Part shown: positions 1 through 7,594 of the stretch, one piece after another
How the letters are laid out: each line of letters starts with the position of its first letter
Position numbering within the stretch: the first letter of the stretch is position 1
NCBI GenBank assembly: GCA_025056835.1
Contig: JANWVS010000006.1
Coordinates: forward strand, 1-16,358
Origin: Gemmataceae bacterium
GTDB taxonomy: Bacteria; Planctomycetota; Planctomycetia; Gemmatales; Gemmataceae
Direction: 5' to 3'
DNA length: 16,358 nucleotides
The notes under the pieces: generated by a model
What the model saw: only the letters and a program-made list of their open reading frames with translations
The model's database searches: none
Told to the model about the DNA's origin: nothing
Translations under genes and position numbers: made by a program

Positions 1-610
1 CTGCGTCCTCCGCGGTCGAGCGGTTCAAGACGGAGGCGCAAGCAGTCGCCCGCCTGCAGCATCCGGGGATTGTGCAGATTTTCGAGGTGGGGAGCACGAC
101 GGTCGGCCGTTCATGGCATTGGAGTATTGCAGCGGCGGTTCGCTGGACCAAAAGCTGCTGGAGACTCCGCTGAAGCCGCGGGAGGCAGCCGAGTTGGTGA
201 CAGCAAGCGTGAACGGCAGCAGGCGCGTCTGGGACGCCGCCACCGGCCGGGAACTGGTGGGGGAGCCAGTCCCGGCGGATGACCACGACGGCCCCGCAGT
301 CAGCCCCGACGACCGGCTCTTCCTCTACACCGGCGAGGGTAACGTCGTGTTGATTGTGTCGCTGACCCCGGACGAGGAAGAGTTGAACTACCGCCGCTAT
401 AAGACCCGGCCGCGGCCCGAAGTGCACGCGGAACAGGCGAAACAGCTGGAGAAGGACGACCCCTTCGCGGCCGCGGTGCAGCGGGCCCTGGAGCAGCGTG
501 CCCGGGGCCAACTGGCCCTGGAAGCCGGCGACGAGGCCGCCGCCCGCCGCCACTTCGAGCAAGCCGACCGCCTCGACCCGCGCAAAAGCCCGCCGCCGGC
601 GCACCCCTAG
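1..610 (+). pseudogene. Remnant of a Ser/Thr protein kinase-WD40 gene (5' cut by window edge, frameshifted, internally deleted)
   Basis: The reading frame that starts at base 3 encodes part of a Hanks-type kinase N-lobe: ERFKTEAQAVARLQHPGIVQ, followed by IFEVG. This is close to the same region of the intact kinase at 11300-12925 (ERFKREAEAVARV, then NIVQIY). At the G-run 89-92 the frame breaks. Adding one G would give VGEHDGRPFMALEYCSGGSL, which continues in the frame of the ATG at 113. That frame runs to the stop at 608-610. Around 195-205 the kinase sequence (PREAAELV) jumps directly to a WD40 blade end (TASVNGSRRVWDAATGRE), so the HRD and DFG motifs and the rest of the kinase domain are gone. 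The tail contains a TPR-like helix pair (about 490-590, ARGQLALEAGDEAAARRHFE). The 113-610 frame could still be translated as a 165-residue product, but no kinase activity is possible. The family call is confident. The size of the deletion is unknown, and a sequencing error could explain the single-base shift but not the junction. Confidence 0.8.
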
Positions 611-670
611 TTGAGTCCCCCAAGGCGATCTGTGGCATGGTCCGCCCCCCGCACCCTGACCGAAGGCAAA

Positions 671-699
671 CCCGCTCAGACTTGATCAAGTCATGCGGG
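671..699. terminator. Hairpin between convergent genes
   Basis: A perfect 14-bp palindrome, GACTTGATCAAGTC (679-692), is flanked by CCCGC (671-675) and GCGGG (695-699), which can pair across a small internal loop. It lies between the stop of the remnant at 610 and the stop of the minus-strand giant gene at 718-720, where a bidirectional terminator is expected. There is no clear U-tract on either strand, so the terminator role is inferred from position and structure. Confidence 0.45.
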
Positions 700-717
700 C
701 ACGGGCACGAAGCTGGG

Positions 718-3700
718 TTACCGAGGTCGGAAGGAGGGATGCGCCGGATCGCCGCCGGCCACCAGGTAAGCAAGCAGGTCGAGGATGTCTTCGCGGCTCA
801 GCCGATTGAGTAGCCCCTCGGGCATGAAGGAGTTTTGCAGCGGCAGTTTCGATTCGATGTCGTCGACGGCGATGACGATCGGTTTTTCGACGGCATTTTT
901 GGCCAGGCGGATGAACTTCGGCGACTCCTCCAGGATGATGCCGTCGATCGGCCGGCCGTCGTCGAGGATCAAGCGCCAAACCTGATACTTTTTGTCGATG
1001 ATCTTGGACGGTTCCAGGATCTCGGTCAACAGGTGCGTGCGCGTGAATTGCATGCCGGCGAGCTTTTTGGGCAACTCGCTCAGGTCGGGTCCGAGCGTGC
1101 CCCCTTCGCCGGCGATCTTGTGGCACTGGCTGCACGTGCGGAGCTTGAACAACTCTTTGCCGCGGGCGAAGGATCGGCCGGAATCGATGCGTTCCAGGTC
1201 GGCGAGCAGTTCTTCGACCTTCCATTTCTTGTCTTCAAGCATTTTGACACGGTCGGCGGCGGGAATGGCCGCCAGATCGGGCACGACGTGCATGATGCCG
1301 TTCATTACCGCGGCATGGCCTGGGAAGGTGCAGACGAAGACATATTTGCCGGGCTGGGAGGGGGCGATGATTTTGAGCCGGTCGGTCTCGCGCGGCTGGA
1401 GCAGCTTGGTGGCGAAGAGGACGTCGGGCCGCTTGGGGACGAAATTCATGGCGAAGGCGTTGGGGTTGGTGGCCAGCAGTTCTGCCGCTTGGGCGACGTC
1501 GGTGAGCGAACCCGGGGCGGCAATCACCAGGTTGTGGGGGGCCACGTCGGGATTTTCCAGAACGATGACCACCGGTTTGCCGGCCTCGACGTAGAACTCG
1601 GCGACGTCGTAGGCAAGGTTGTGCGGCACGGTGCGGATGAGGACCACCTGGACACCGAGCTTGGCGAACTGGGCGGCGAGGTCTTTGCCGTCGTCGCCGA
1701 GGAGAGCGGCCAGGTCGCTGCCGAGCTGGAGCTGATCGAGGACCTTGGCCTCGGAGCGCTGGGCGGCGGGCAGGTTGCCGACGTGGGCGAGGATCGTTTC
1801 GGCCAGGGGCTTGAGTTGTTCCTTGGGCAGCTTGGTTTTGGGGAGTCGGCGCAAGGCGGCCACGGCGGCGTCGCGTTCGACGCCGTCGCGGACGAAGCGT
1901 GCCAGCGTGGCGAAGATTTCCGCTTCGTGTCCGGGGATGGCCGCGGCGGCGTTGATGGCCGCCAGGCGCAGCTGTTGGTCCGCCTTGGTCTTCGCCGGGG
2001 CCTCGAGCAACTCCTTGATTTTTGGGTACGTCGCGGTCCGCAGCGACGCGGCGCCGACCAGGGGAATCGACTCCACGACATCCAGGAGAACGGCCGGGCG
2101 GGCGGCGTGCTCTTGCCAAAGCCGTTCGATGCCGGCGTCGGCGGTAATCAAGGCGGCATACGCCACTTGGCGGGTCATCGCTTGCTTGGAGGCGGCGAGT
2201 TTCGCTAGGCGCGGCCGAGCGCCAGCCAGTTCGGACGTCGGCCGGCCGGCCAGCAGGTGGCCCAGGTCGTGTAGCACCGTTGGTGCGGCGGCCGTCTTGC
2301 CGTGGTCGGCGGCGTCGAGCCGTTCCAAAGCCGCCAGCAGTTCCGCCAGGTAATCGGTCTTGTTGAGGCGGGCCAAACCGTGCAGCGCCTCGTCGCGCAC
2401 CGCCGCGGGAAGGTGCTCGCGCGCCAAGAGGGCGTGATAAACTGCCGCCGAGCGCGGCAGCTGCGTCAGTTCCGCCGTGGGCAAGCTTGACAGCACGAAC
2501 GCCGCCCCGGCGGGATTGTCGGCTGCGAACGGCTTGCCGTCCCGAAAGGCCGCCTTCCAGGCCGGCTCCAGCGCCGCCAGGGTTTCCTTGAGGCCGTAGT
2601 CCAGGTAGTAGTCCAGCGGGTGTTTGGCGGCGCGGAGGGCGATCTCCGCGGCCCGGGCTTCGGAAAAGAAGCTCAAAGCCACCACCGCCTCCAGCCGGAC
2701 GCGCGGATGGGCGTCTTCGACCTGCTCTGTCAACCAGCCGTAGACTTTGTCGATGGGAAAACGGTCGCGCCAGTGCCGCAGCGCCCGCGTCGCCGCCGCC
2801 CGGGCGCGATGGTCCTTCGAGCGCAGGAGGCGCACGAGCAAGTCCTCATTCACCGCCCCGACGCCCTGGTACACCCACAACGCCTCGAGCAAATGATGCT
2901 CATGGTCGGCATCGGTGTCGACCATCCACTCCAGCCAATGGTCGAGCGCGGCGACGACTTCGTCGCGCGGCCGATCGCGCAGCTCGGTGCGGACCCGGTA
3001 GCGCGTGCGATCTTCGTACTTGGTCAACAACTGCAACAGCGCGGCCGTCGGTTCGCCGGCGATTTTCGCTGGTTTGAGCAGCGGCCGATCTTTCGCGGTG
3101 ATTCGCCAGATGCGGCCGTGGTAATGATCGCGTCCCGGATCGCGCAACGAATGTTGCATGTGGCCGATCAAGGGGTTGAACCAATCGACGACATACAAGG
3201 CCCCGTCTGGTCCGAACGACAGAGCCACGGGTCGAAAGTTTTTGTCGGTGGAAAAAAGCAACGGCTCGACTTCCTTCGACGTGAAGCCGGAGCCTTCCTC
3301 GATGATCTTGTGCTGCTTGATACCCTGGAAGCCGATGTTGTTGGGCACCAGGAAGTTGCCTTGGGCTTCGTCGGGGAAGTGGCGGCTGGCGACGATCTCA
3401 CAGCCGCAAGTAGGCCGCACGATCGATGTGAACACTTTCATCGGCGGGTGTTGGCGGGGAAAATCGGCGCGGCCGGTCAGCGGCAGGCCGAAGTAGTTGG
3501 CCCCGCCCGAGGCATCGGCGATGAAATTCTGGCCCCATTTGTCAAAGACATGTCCCCAAGGATTGGCGAAGTGATAGGAGACGAACGTCTCGAGCTTGTG
3601 GCTGCGCGGCTGGAAACGATAGATGCCGGCATCGCGCTGACGGAGCGGTCCCCAGGGCGTTTCTACGTTGGTGCGGTGGAAGATGCCTTCGTGAATGAGC

Positions 3701-5268
3701 AAAGCGCCGTCGGGGGTCCACTGGAACGCGTGGACGGCATGATGGCTGTCGCCCGAGCCGAAGCCATGCAGAATCGTTTCGCGCAGGTCGGCCTTGTCGT
3801 CGCCGTCGGTGTCTTTGAGGAACAGCAGATTAGGCTGGGCGCCGACGAAGACGCCGCCGTTGCCGAATTCGATCCCCGTGGGCAGGTACAGTTGGTCGGC
3901 AAAGACCGTGTGCTTGTCCGCTTGGCCGTCGCCGTCGGTGTCTTCGAGGATCACGATCTTGTCGTCGGGCGGCACGCCGGGCAGAGCGTGGGGATACGAC
4001 GGCATCGTCGTGACCCAGAGCCGGCCCTTGGCGTCGAAGGCCATGGCCACGGGATTGTGCAGGGGGAAGTCTCTTTCCGAGGCGAAGAGATTGATCTGGT
4101 AGCCTTCTGGCAGCTTGAAGTGCTTGAGCGCCTCGGCGGGGTCCTTGGCCGTCGGAATCTCCTTGCCGCCGATGACGCCCTGGTCTTGCCGATAGGTCTT
4201 TTTGATGTCGGCGACGGCGGCTTGGTCGTTGGCAGACTCGGCGGCGCGGCTGTCCGGCGGTGGAAGGGGGACCGCTCCGGGGTTGACGGCGTGGATCTTG
4301 GCATCAAGTTCGGCACAGATCCTGTCCAACTCGGCCATCTCTGCCGGAAAGTTGACAACGCCAAACGGCTTGGCCCTTCGTCCGTAGATGTACTCGCCGT
4401 TGACGGCCCGCCATTTGTGGAAAAACTCCTGGTTCCGCGCCGTTATCAGCCGGCGAAGGCGTTCGACCTGCGTGGGCTTGGCGGGGCCTTGCGGTTCGTT
4501 GGCGGCGGGGAGGCGCGGTTGGTTGAACAGTTGCCGATCCACCAGCTCGGCCACCTTCCAATAACCCCGAGCGGTAAGGTGAATACCGTTGATAGTCAGC
4601 GGTTCGCGCGGCGCTGCTTGGCGCATGAGGTCCATCGTGCCGCTAAAAAGGTCGATGAACAGCAATCGGTTTCGGGCGGCGACAGCGCGGATCGCTTCGT
4701 TGTAGAGTTGCAAACTTTGATTGTGCTCGGCCGGATCGGGAAAGTCGCCGCCGAGCTTTTCGTGGGCTATGGGGCCAACGAGTATGACCCGCGGCGGTAC
4801 TTGGCCGTTGTACTTTTGCTTGGCGTGGTAGTTGAGCAACTCTTGCAATTCGCCGGCGAAGGCTTGGACGGCGGCCGGCCCTCGAAATGAGTCGGTCATG
4901 CCGAAGCACATGATAATCACGTCGGCACGGGCATCCGTCAGGTGCTTGGGCATGGTGCCGAAATTGAGCGGGCGATTCGAACCATGGTTGTATTCGACGT
5001 CTCCCTTGGCAATGTCGGCCAGGTGGACTGCGGGCGTGTCCGCGGAATAGCCGAGATTGCGGAAGGTGAGTTTCAGGTGCGGCAGCCGCGTTTGCAGCAC
5101 GGTTTCAAGGTAGCCGAACATGGCTTCGCGTTCGGCAAATGTGTCGCCGAGGAAGACGACCCGATCGCCGGGACGAAATGGCAGCGGCGGCGGTGCTTCC
5201 TGGGCCGCCAGGGAATGCGCGCTGACCAACAGCGCGAAGACAAGCAACACGAAGCGACGGTGGTTCAT
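718..5268 (-). CDS. Giant secreted PVC-type dehydrogenase/cytochrome c protein with SGNH and cupredoxin domains
   Basis: 1516 residues, exported: residues 1-22 form a signal peptide (MNHRRF, hydrophobic core, cleavage near SLAAQ). Domains in order: SGNH/GDSL-like (about 35-250); a linker; a propeller of the Piru_Ver N-terminal membrane-bound dehydrogenase type (about 384-730), starting FKLPEGYQINLFA and holding two calcium-loop-like segments, DTDGDGQADK (443-452) and DTDGDDKADL (486-495); HEAT-like helical repeats (about 745-1165); an azurin/plastocyanin-like domain (about 1205-1330) with a complete type 1 copper ligand set, His1245, Cys1313, His1318, Met1322, in azurin spacing; and a C-terminal cytochrome c domain of the Piru_Ver type with CSQCH (1379-1383) and a likely axial Met1482 in FMPEG. 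By family knowledge it probably oxidises a sugar-like substrate and passes electrons to heme; the substrate is unknown. In the SGNH domain the catalytic positions look altered (GDT for GDS, NGIH for DGIH). The start at 5268 gives a good signal peptide; no Shine-Dalgarno is visible. It stands alone, divergent from the PQQ-like gene. Confidence 0.93.
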   Translation of the reverse strand: MNHRRFVLLVFALLVSAHSLAAQEAPPPLPFRPGDRVVFLGDTFAEREAMFGYLETVLQTRLPHLKLTFRNLGYSADTPAVHLADIAKGDVEYNHGSNRPLNFGTMPKHLTDARADVIIMCFGMTDSFRGPAAVQAFAGELQELLNYHAKQKYNGQVPPRVILVGPIAHEKLGGDFPDPAEHNQSLQLYNEAIRAVAARNRLLFIDLFSGTMDLMRQAAPREPLTINGIHLTARGYWKVAELVDRQLFNQPRLPAANEPQGPAKPTQVERLRRLITARNQEFFHKWRAVNGEYIYGRRAKPFGVVNFPAEMAELDRICAELDAKIHAVNPGAVPLPPPDSRAAESANDQAAVADIKKTYRQDQGVIGGKEIPTAKDPAEALKHFKLPEGYQINLFASERDFPLHNPVAMAFDAKGRLWVTTMPSYPHALPGVPPDDKIVILEDTDGDGQADKHTVFADQLYLPTGIEFGNGGVFVGAQPNLLFLKDTDGDDKADLRETILHGFGSGDSHHAVHAFQWTPDGALLIHEGIFHRTNVETPWGPLRQRDAGIYRFQPRSHKLETFVSYHFANPWGHVFDKWGQNFIADASGGANYFGLPLTGRADFPRQHPPMKVFTSIVRPTCGCEIVASRHFPDEAQGNFLVPNNIGFQGIKQHKIIEEGSGFTSKEVEPLLFSTDKNFRPVALSFGPDGALYVVDWFNPLIGHMQHSLRDPGRDHYHGRIWRITAKDRPLLKPAKIAGEPTAALLQLLTKYEDRTRYRVRTELRDRPRDEVVAALDHWLEWMVDTDADHEHHLLEALWVYQGVGAVNEDLLVRLLRSKDHRARAAATRALRHWRDRFPIDKVYGWLTEQVEDAHPRVRLEAVVALSFFSEARAAEIALRAAKHPLDYYLDYGLKETLAALEPAWKAAFRDGKPFAADNPAGAAFVLSSLPTAELTQLPRSAAVYHALLAREHLPAAVRDEALHGLARLNKTDYLAELLAALERLDAADHGKTAAAPTVLHDLGHLLAGRPTSELAGARPRLAKLAASKQAMTRQVAYAALITADAGIERLWQEHAARPAVLLDVVESIPLVGAASLRTATYPKIKELLEAPAKTKADQQLRLAAINAAAAIPGHEAEIFATLARFVRDGVERDAAVAALRRLPKTKLPKEQLKPLAETILAHVGNLPAAQRSEAKVLDQLQLGSDLAALLGDDGKDLAAQFAKLGVQVVLIRTVPHNLAYDVAEFYVEAGKPVVIVLENPDVAPHNLVIAAPGSLTDVAQAAELLATNPNAFAMNFVPKRPDVLFATKLLQPRETDRLKIIAPSQPGKYVFVCTFPGHAAVMNGIMHVVPDLAAIPAADRVKMLEDKKWKVEELLADLERIDSGRSFARGKELFKLRTCSQCHKIAGEGGTLGPDLSELPKKLAGMQFTRTHLLTEILEPSKIIDKKYQVWRLILDDGRPIDGIILEESPKFIRLAKNAVEKPIVIAVDDIESKLPLQNSFMPEGLLNRLSREDILDLLAYLVAGGDPAHPSFRPR

Positions 5269-5412
5269 GGCCGTGGTTCAACGATTCGAGGGCGACCTTA
5301 ATGCGAAGAGAATTGTACGCGCCGCGGCACCATCGTACCGGTGTCCGGCCGGGTGAGGGTCCATATAGTGACATCATAACCGCCTGCCTCCCACTCCTCG
5401 TACCGTTTCTTT
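5269..5412. promoter_or_regulatory. Divergent intergenic region, candidate -10 boxes
   Basis: This 144-bp gap separates two genes that start in opposite directions, so it must hold both promoters unless the transcripts overlap. On the plus strand TATAGT (5364-5369) lies 43 bases before the ATG at 5413. On the minus strand TACAAT (complement of 5312-5317) lies 43 bases before the ATG at 5268. Neither has a convincing -35 box at normal spacing, so the boxes are candidates only. Confidence 0.3.
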
Positions 5413-6762
5413 ATGAAAATGAAAACAGCCTTTAGCGTGGCCGCCTGCTGTTTGTGCCTTGTCATTCCGCTCCGCGCCGAGGATTGGCCCCAATGGCGCG
5501 GTCCCCGCCTCGACGGCACGTCGACCGAAAAGAATCTGCCGCTTCGATGGACCACGACCGAGAACGTCGTCTGGCGAACGTCCTTGCCCGGCATCGGCCA
5601 TTCTTCGCCGATTGTGTGCGGCGATAGGGTTTTCGTGACGACTTGCCTGGTGGAGCAAAAGGCACCGGAAAAGGCCCGAGTGCTGCTTTGCTTGGATCGG
5701 CGCGACGGCACGGTGTTGTGGCAACGCGAAGTATTCGCCGCGCCGCTGGAGCCAAAGCACAACCTCAACAGTTGGTCGAGTTCGACACCGGCCACAGACG
5801 GCACGCGCGTCTTCGTCAGCTTTCTGCGTCTGCGGCCGATGACCGAGGAAGACGCCAAGGTCGATCCCCGTATCCGCAACGGAGAAATGGTACCAGCCTG
5901 GAAAACGATGGTCCCGGAGATGATCGTCGCCGCCTATGATTATCACGGCGCCAAGTTGTGGGAGACATCGCCGGGGCGGTTTTACTCGCGCCACGGGTTT
6001 TGCAGTTCGCCGATCCTGTACAACGGTCTGGTGATCGTCAATGGCGATCAGGATGCAACGGCGTACATCGTGGCCTTGGACGGGGCAACGGGGGCGGAGC
6101 GCTGGCGGATCGACCGACCCAATCGCATGCGTTCCTACTGCGTGCCGCTCATCGTTCAGGCGGGCGGCAAGGTGCAAATGGTCCTGACGGGCAGTATCGG
6201 CGTCGACAGTTACGATCCCGCGACAGGCAAGCACCTCTGGCACATCGACGGACCGACGGAACAATACGTTGCCTCGCCGGTCTACGGCGCGGGACTGTTC
6301 TTCATGACTGCCGGCTTTCCGACGTACCACAACTGGACCGTGCGGCCCGATGGCGTGGGCAATGTCACCAAGACGCACATCGTTTGGCACGAAAGTAAGA
6401 CGAGCAGCCAAAAAGCCGCGTATGTGCCGTCGCCGTTGGCGGTCGACGATTTGTACTACATGATTTCCGATACGGGCAACCTCAGCGTTTTCGAGGCAAA
6501 GACGGGCAAGCGTCTGTTCATGGAGAAGCTGGGCGACCACCACAGCAGCTCACCCGTGTTGGCCGACGGCCATGTCTACCTGCCCGACGACAGCGGCACG
6601 GTCCACGTTGTCAAGGCGGGGCGGCGCTTCGAGGTGGTGAGCCAAAACCCCCTGGGCGACAAGTGCTACAGTTCGCCGGCCGTCAGCGGCGGACGGCTGT
6701 ACTTTCGCACGAACAAATCGTTGGTTTGCGTCGGGCACGCCGGGCGGCCGAGACTTGAGTAA
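5413..6762 (+). CDS. Secreted PQQ-like beta-propeller repeat protein
   Basis: 449 residues. An N-terminal signal peptide (MKMKTAFSVAACCLCLVIPLRA, cleavage near residue 22) is followed at once by DWPQWRGP (24-31), a signature seen at the mature N-terminus of many planctomycete PQQ-like propeller proteins. Repeated blades with the PQQ/BamB-type pattern of a hydrophobic strand, then LD-x-x-[TD]G-x-x-x-W, are seen at LLCLDRRDGTVLWQ (91-104), IVALDGATGAERWRI (219-233) and VDSYDPATGKHLWHI (264-278), with degenerate later copies ending at LYFRTNKSLVCVG. It should fold as a 7- or 8-bladed propeller in the periplasm. The family includes quinoprotein dehydrogenases and the non-enzymatic scaffold BamB. 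I see no cytochrome motif and cannot show PQQ binding, so an enzyme role is not claimed. It is divergent from the Cu/heme dehydrogenase, and the two could share a redox or carbohydrate role, but this is inferred from position only. No Shine-Dalgarno is visible before the ATG. Confidence 0.92.
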   Translation: MKMKTAFSVAACCLCLVIPLRAEDWPQWRGPRLDGTSTEKNLPLRWTTTENVVWRTSLPGIGHSSPIVCGDRVFVTTCLVEQKAPEKARVLLCLDRRDGTVLWQREVFAAPLEPKHNLNSWSSSTPATDGTRVFVSFLRLRPMTEEDAKVDPRIRNGEMVPAWKTMVPEMIVAAYDYHGAKLWETSPGRFYSRHGFCSSPILYNGLVIVNGDQDATAYIVALDGATGAERWRIDRPNRMRSYCVPLIVQAGGKVQMVLTGSIGVDSYDPATGKHLWHIDGPTEQYVASPVYGAGLFFMTAGFPTYHNWTVRPDGVGNVTKTHIVWHESKTSSQKAAYVPSPLAVDDLYYMISDTGNLSVFEAKTGKRLFMEKLGDHHSSSPVLADGHVYLPDDSGTVHVVKAGRRFEVVSQNPLGDKCYSSPAVSGGRLYFRTNKSLVCVGHAGRPRLE

Positions 6763-6992
6763 ATCCGCGGCTGCGTCGCATTTTCCTGGCAAACGCTGCT
6801 CCCGAGGCAAAATCGTCCCGATCTACATTTTCTGCGTCGGACGAACGGCAGCGCGAGGCGGGTTTTTCGTTGCTTTCGACCGCACGAGACGCCGGCAGGT
6901 GGTAGAGTTGGCGATGAATCCAGCGCGGATTGCGGCCGTCAGGAAGGTGGCCCTGAGGCTGCCGCGCTCACTTATCCAAGCGAGACACAGCC

Positions 6993-7505
6993 ATGAAGAT
7001 GAAGATGTTCGCCCTTGCAGCGTTGAGCCTGGCGGGCTGGGCCGTGAGCGCCGCCCCGGCCTCGGCGTGGTGGTGGCACTACAAACACGGCATCAACCGC
7101 TACTCCACCGTGATTGTTTGCCGGCCGTACAACGCCTTCACGCCCGTCTGCGCCGGCAGCCTGGTCTGTGATGGATGCTGCCCCTTCTCTTGTCCCCATT
7201 TGCCGACCGGGGCCTCCTGTCACGCCGGCATTTGTAATCCGTTGCTGGGCCTGTACGCCGTCGCTCCGCATCATGCCTGGCACGGCCAGCCGCTGCCCGG
7301 AAGTCCGGCACCGGATGCCTCGGCCCCGAACTTCACGCCGCCGCCGCCCCAGCCCGGCCAGGCACAACTGCCGGTGGGCTACGGGCAGCCGCACATGGCT
7401 GCCGGCTATCATCCCGGCGTGTATCCGGTGTACCATGCCTTGCTGCCGACGCCGACCTACCCGAATTTTTACCAGCAGGCTCCGGCGTACTGGTACGGCC
7501 GCTAA
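6993..7505 (+). CDS. Small secreted Cys/Pro/Tyr/His-rich protein of unknown function
   Basis: 170 residues. A clear signal peptide (MKMKMFALAALSLAGWAVSA APASA) has a predicted cleavage before WWWHYKHG (residue 26). The mature chain has two parts. Residues 40-85 hold all eight cysteines (43, 53, 59, 62, 63, 67, 76, 81), an even number that could form four disulfides in the oxidising periplasm or wall. Residues 95-170 are low in complexity, rich in Pro, Tyr, Gly, His and Gln, with PPPPQPG and a C-terminal run of NFYQQAPAYWYGR. I do not recognise a named domain. Such proteins are common in planctomycetes, which have many surface proteins with Cys-rich or Pro/Tyr-rich segments, so a surface or wall role is a guess. 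It begins MKMK like the preceding PQQ gene but shows no other similarity. A 230-bp gap (6763-6992) separates the two, and no strong promoter could be seen in it. It converges on plsY across hairpins at 7509-7525 and 7560-7594. Confidence 0.8.
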   Translation: MKMKMFALAALSLAGWAVSAAPASAWWWHYKHGINRYSTVIVCRPYNAFTPVCAGSLVCDGCCPFSCPHLPTGASCHAGICNPLLGLYAVAPHHAWHGQPLPGSPAPDASAPNFTPPPPQPGQAQLPVGYGQPHMAAGYHPGVYPVYHALLPTPTYPNFYQQAPAYWYGR

Positions 7506-7508
7506 GTC

Positions 7509-7594
7509 GTGACGCTTCGTGTCACTACAGCCCTCCCTGGTGCGAAGGCTTCATCGAGTAGCTCGATCGACCCGCTGGCGAGGTCGATCGAGCT
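7509..7594. terminator. Bidirectional terminator region between convergent genes
   Basis: A 13-bp perfect inverted repeat, AGCTCGATCGACC (7560-7572) and GGTCGATCGAGCT (7582-7594), has a 9-base loop and ends directly at the plsY stop codon (7595-7597). A smaller 5-bp hairpin, GTGAC/GTCAC (7509-7513 and 7521-7525), follows the plus-strand stop. The gene order is convergent, so the large hairpin would serve both genes. No long U-tract is present. The structure is certain and its use as a terminator is inferred. Confidence 0.7.

Noticed and set aside
835..2208. Plus-strand open frame opposite the 3' half of the same gene
   Set aside because: Its composition, rich in Gly, Asp and Val in a repetitive way, is a mirror of the HEAT, cupredoxin and cytochrome coding sequence.
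2620..4890. Long plus-strand open frame opposite the giant dehydrogenase gene
   Set aside because: It is antisense to a gene with clear domains; its translation has no recognisable domain and is explained by the high GC and codon bias of the real strand.
5374..6543. Minus-strand open frame opposite the PQQ-like gene
   Set aside because: It is a shadow of the propeller gene; no signal, domain or start signal supports it.
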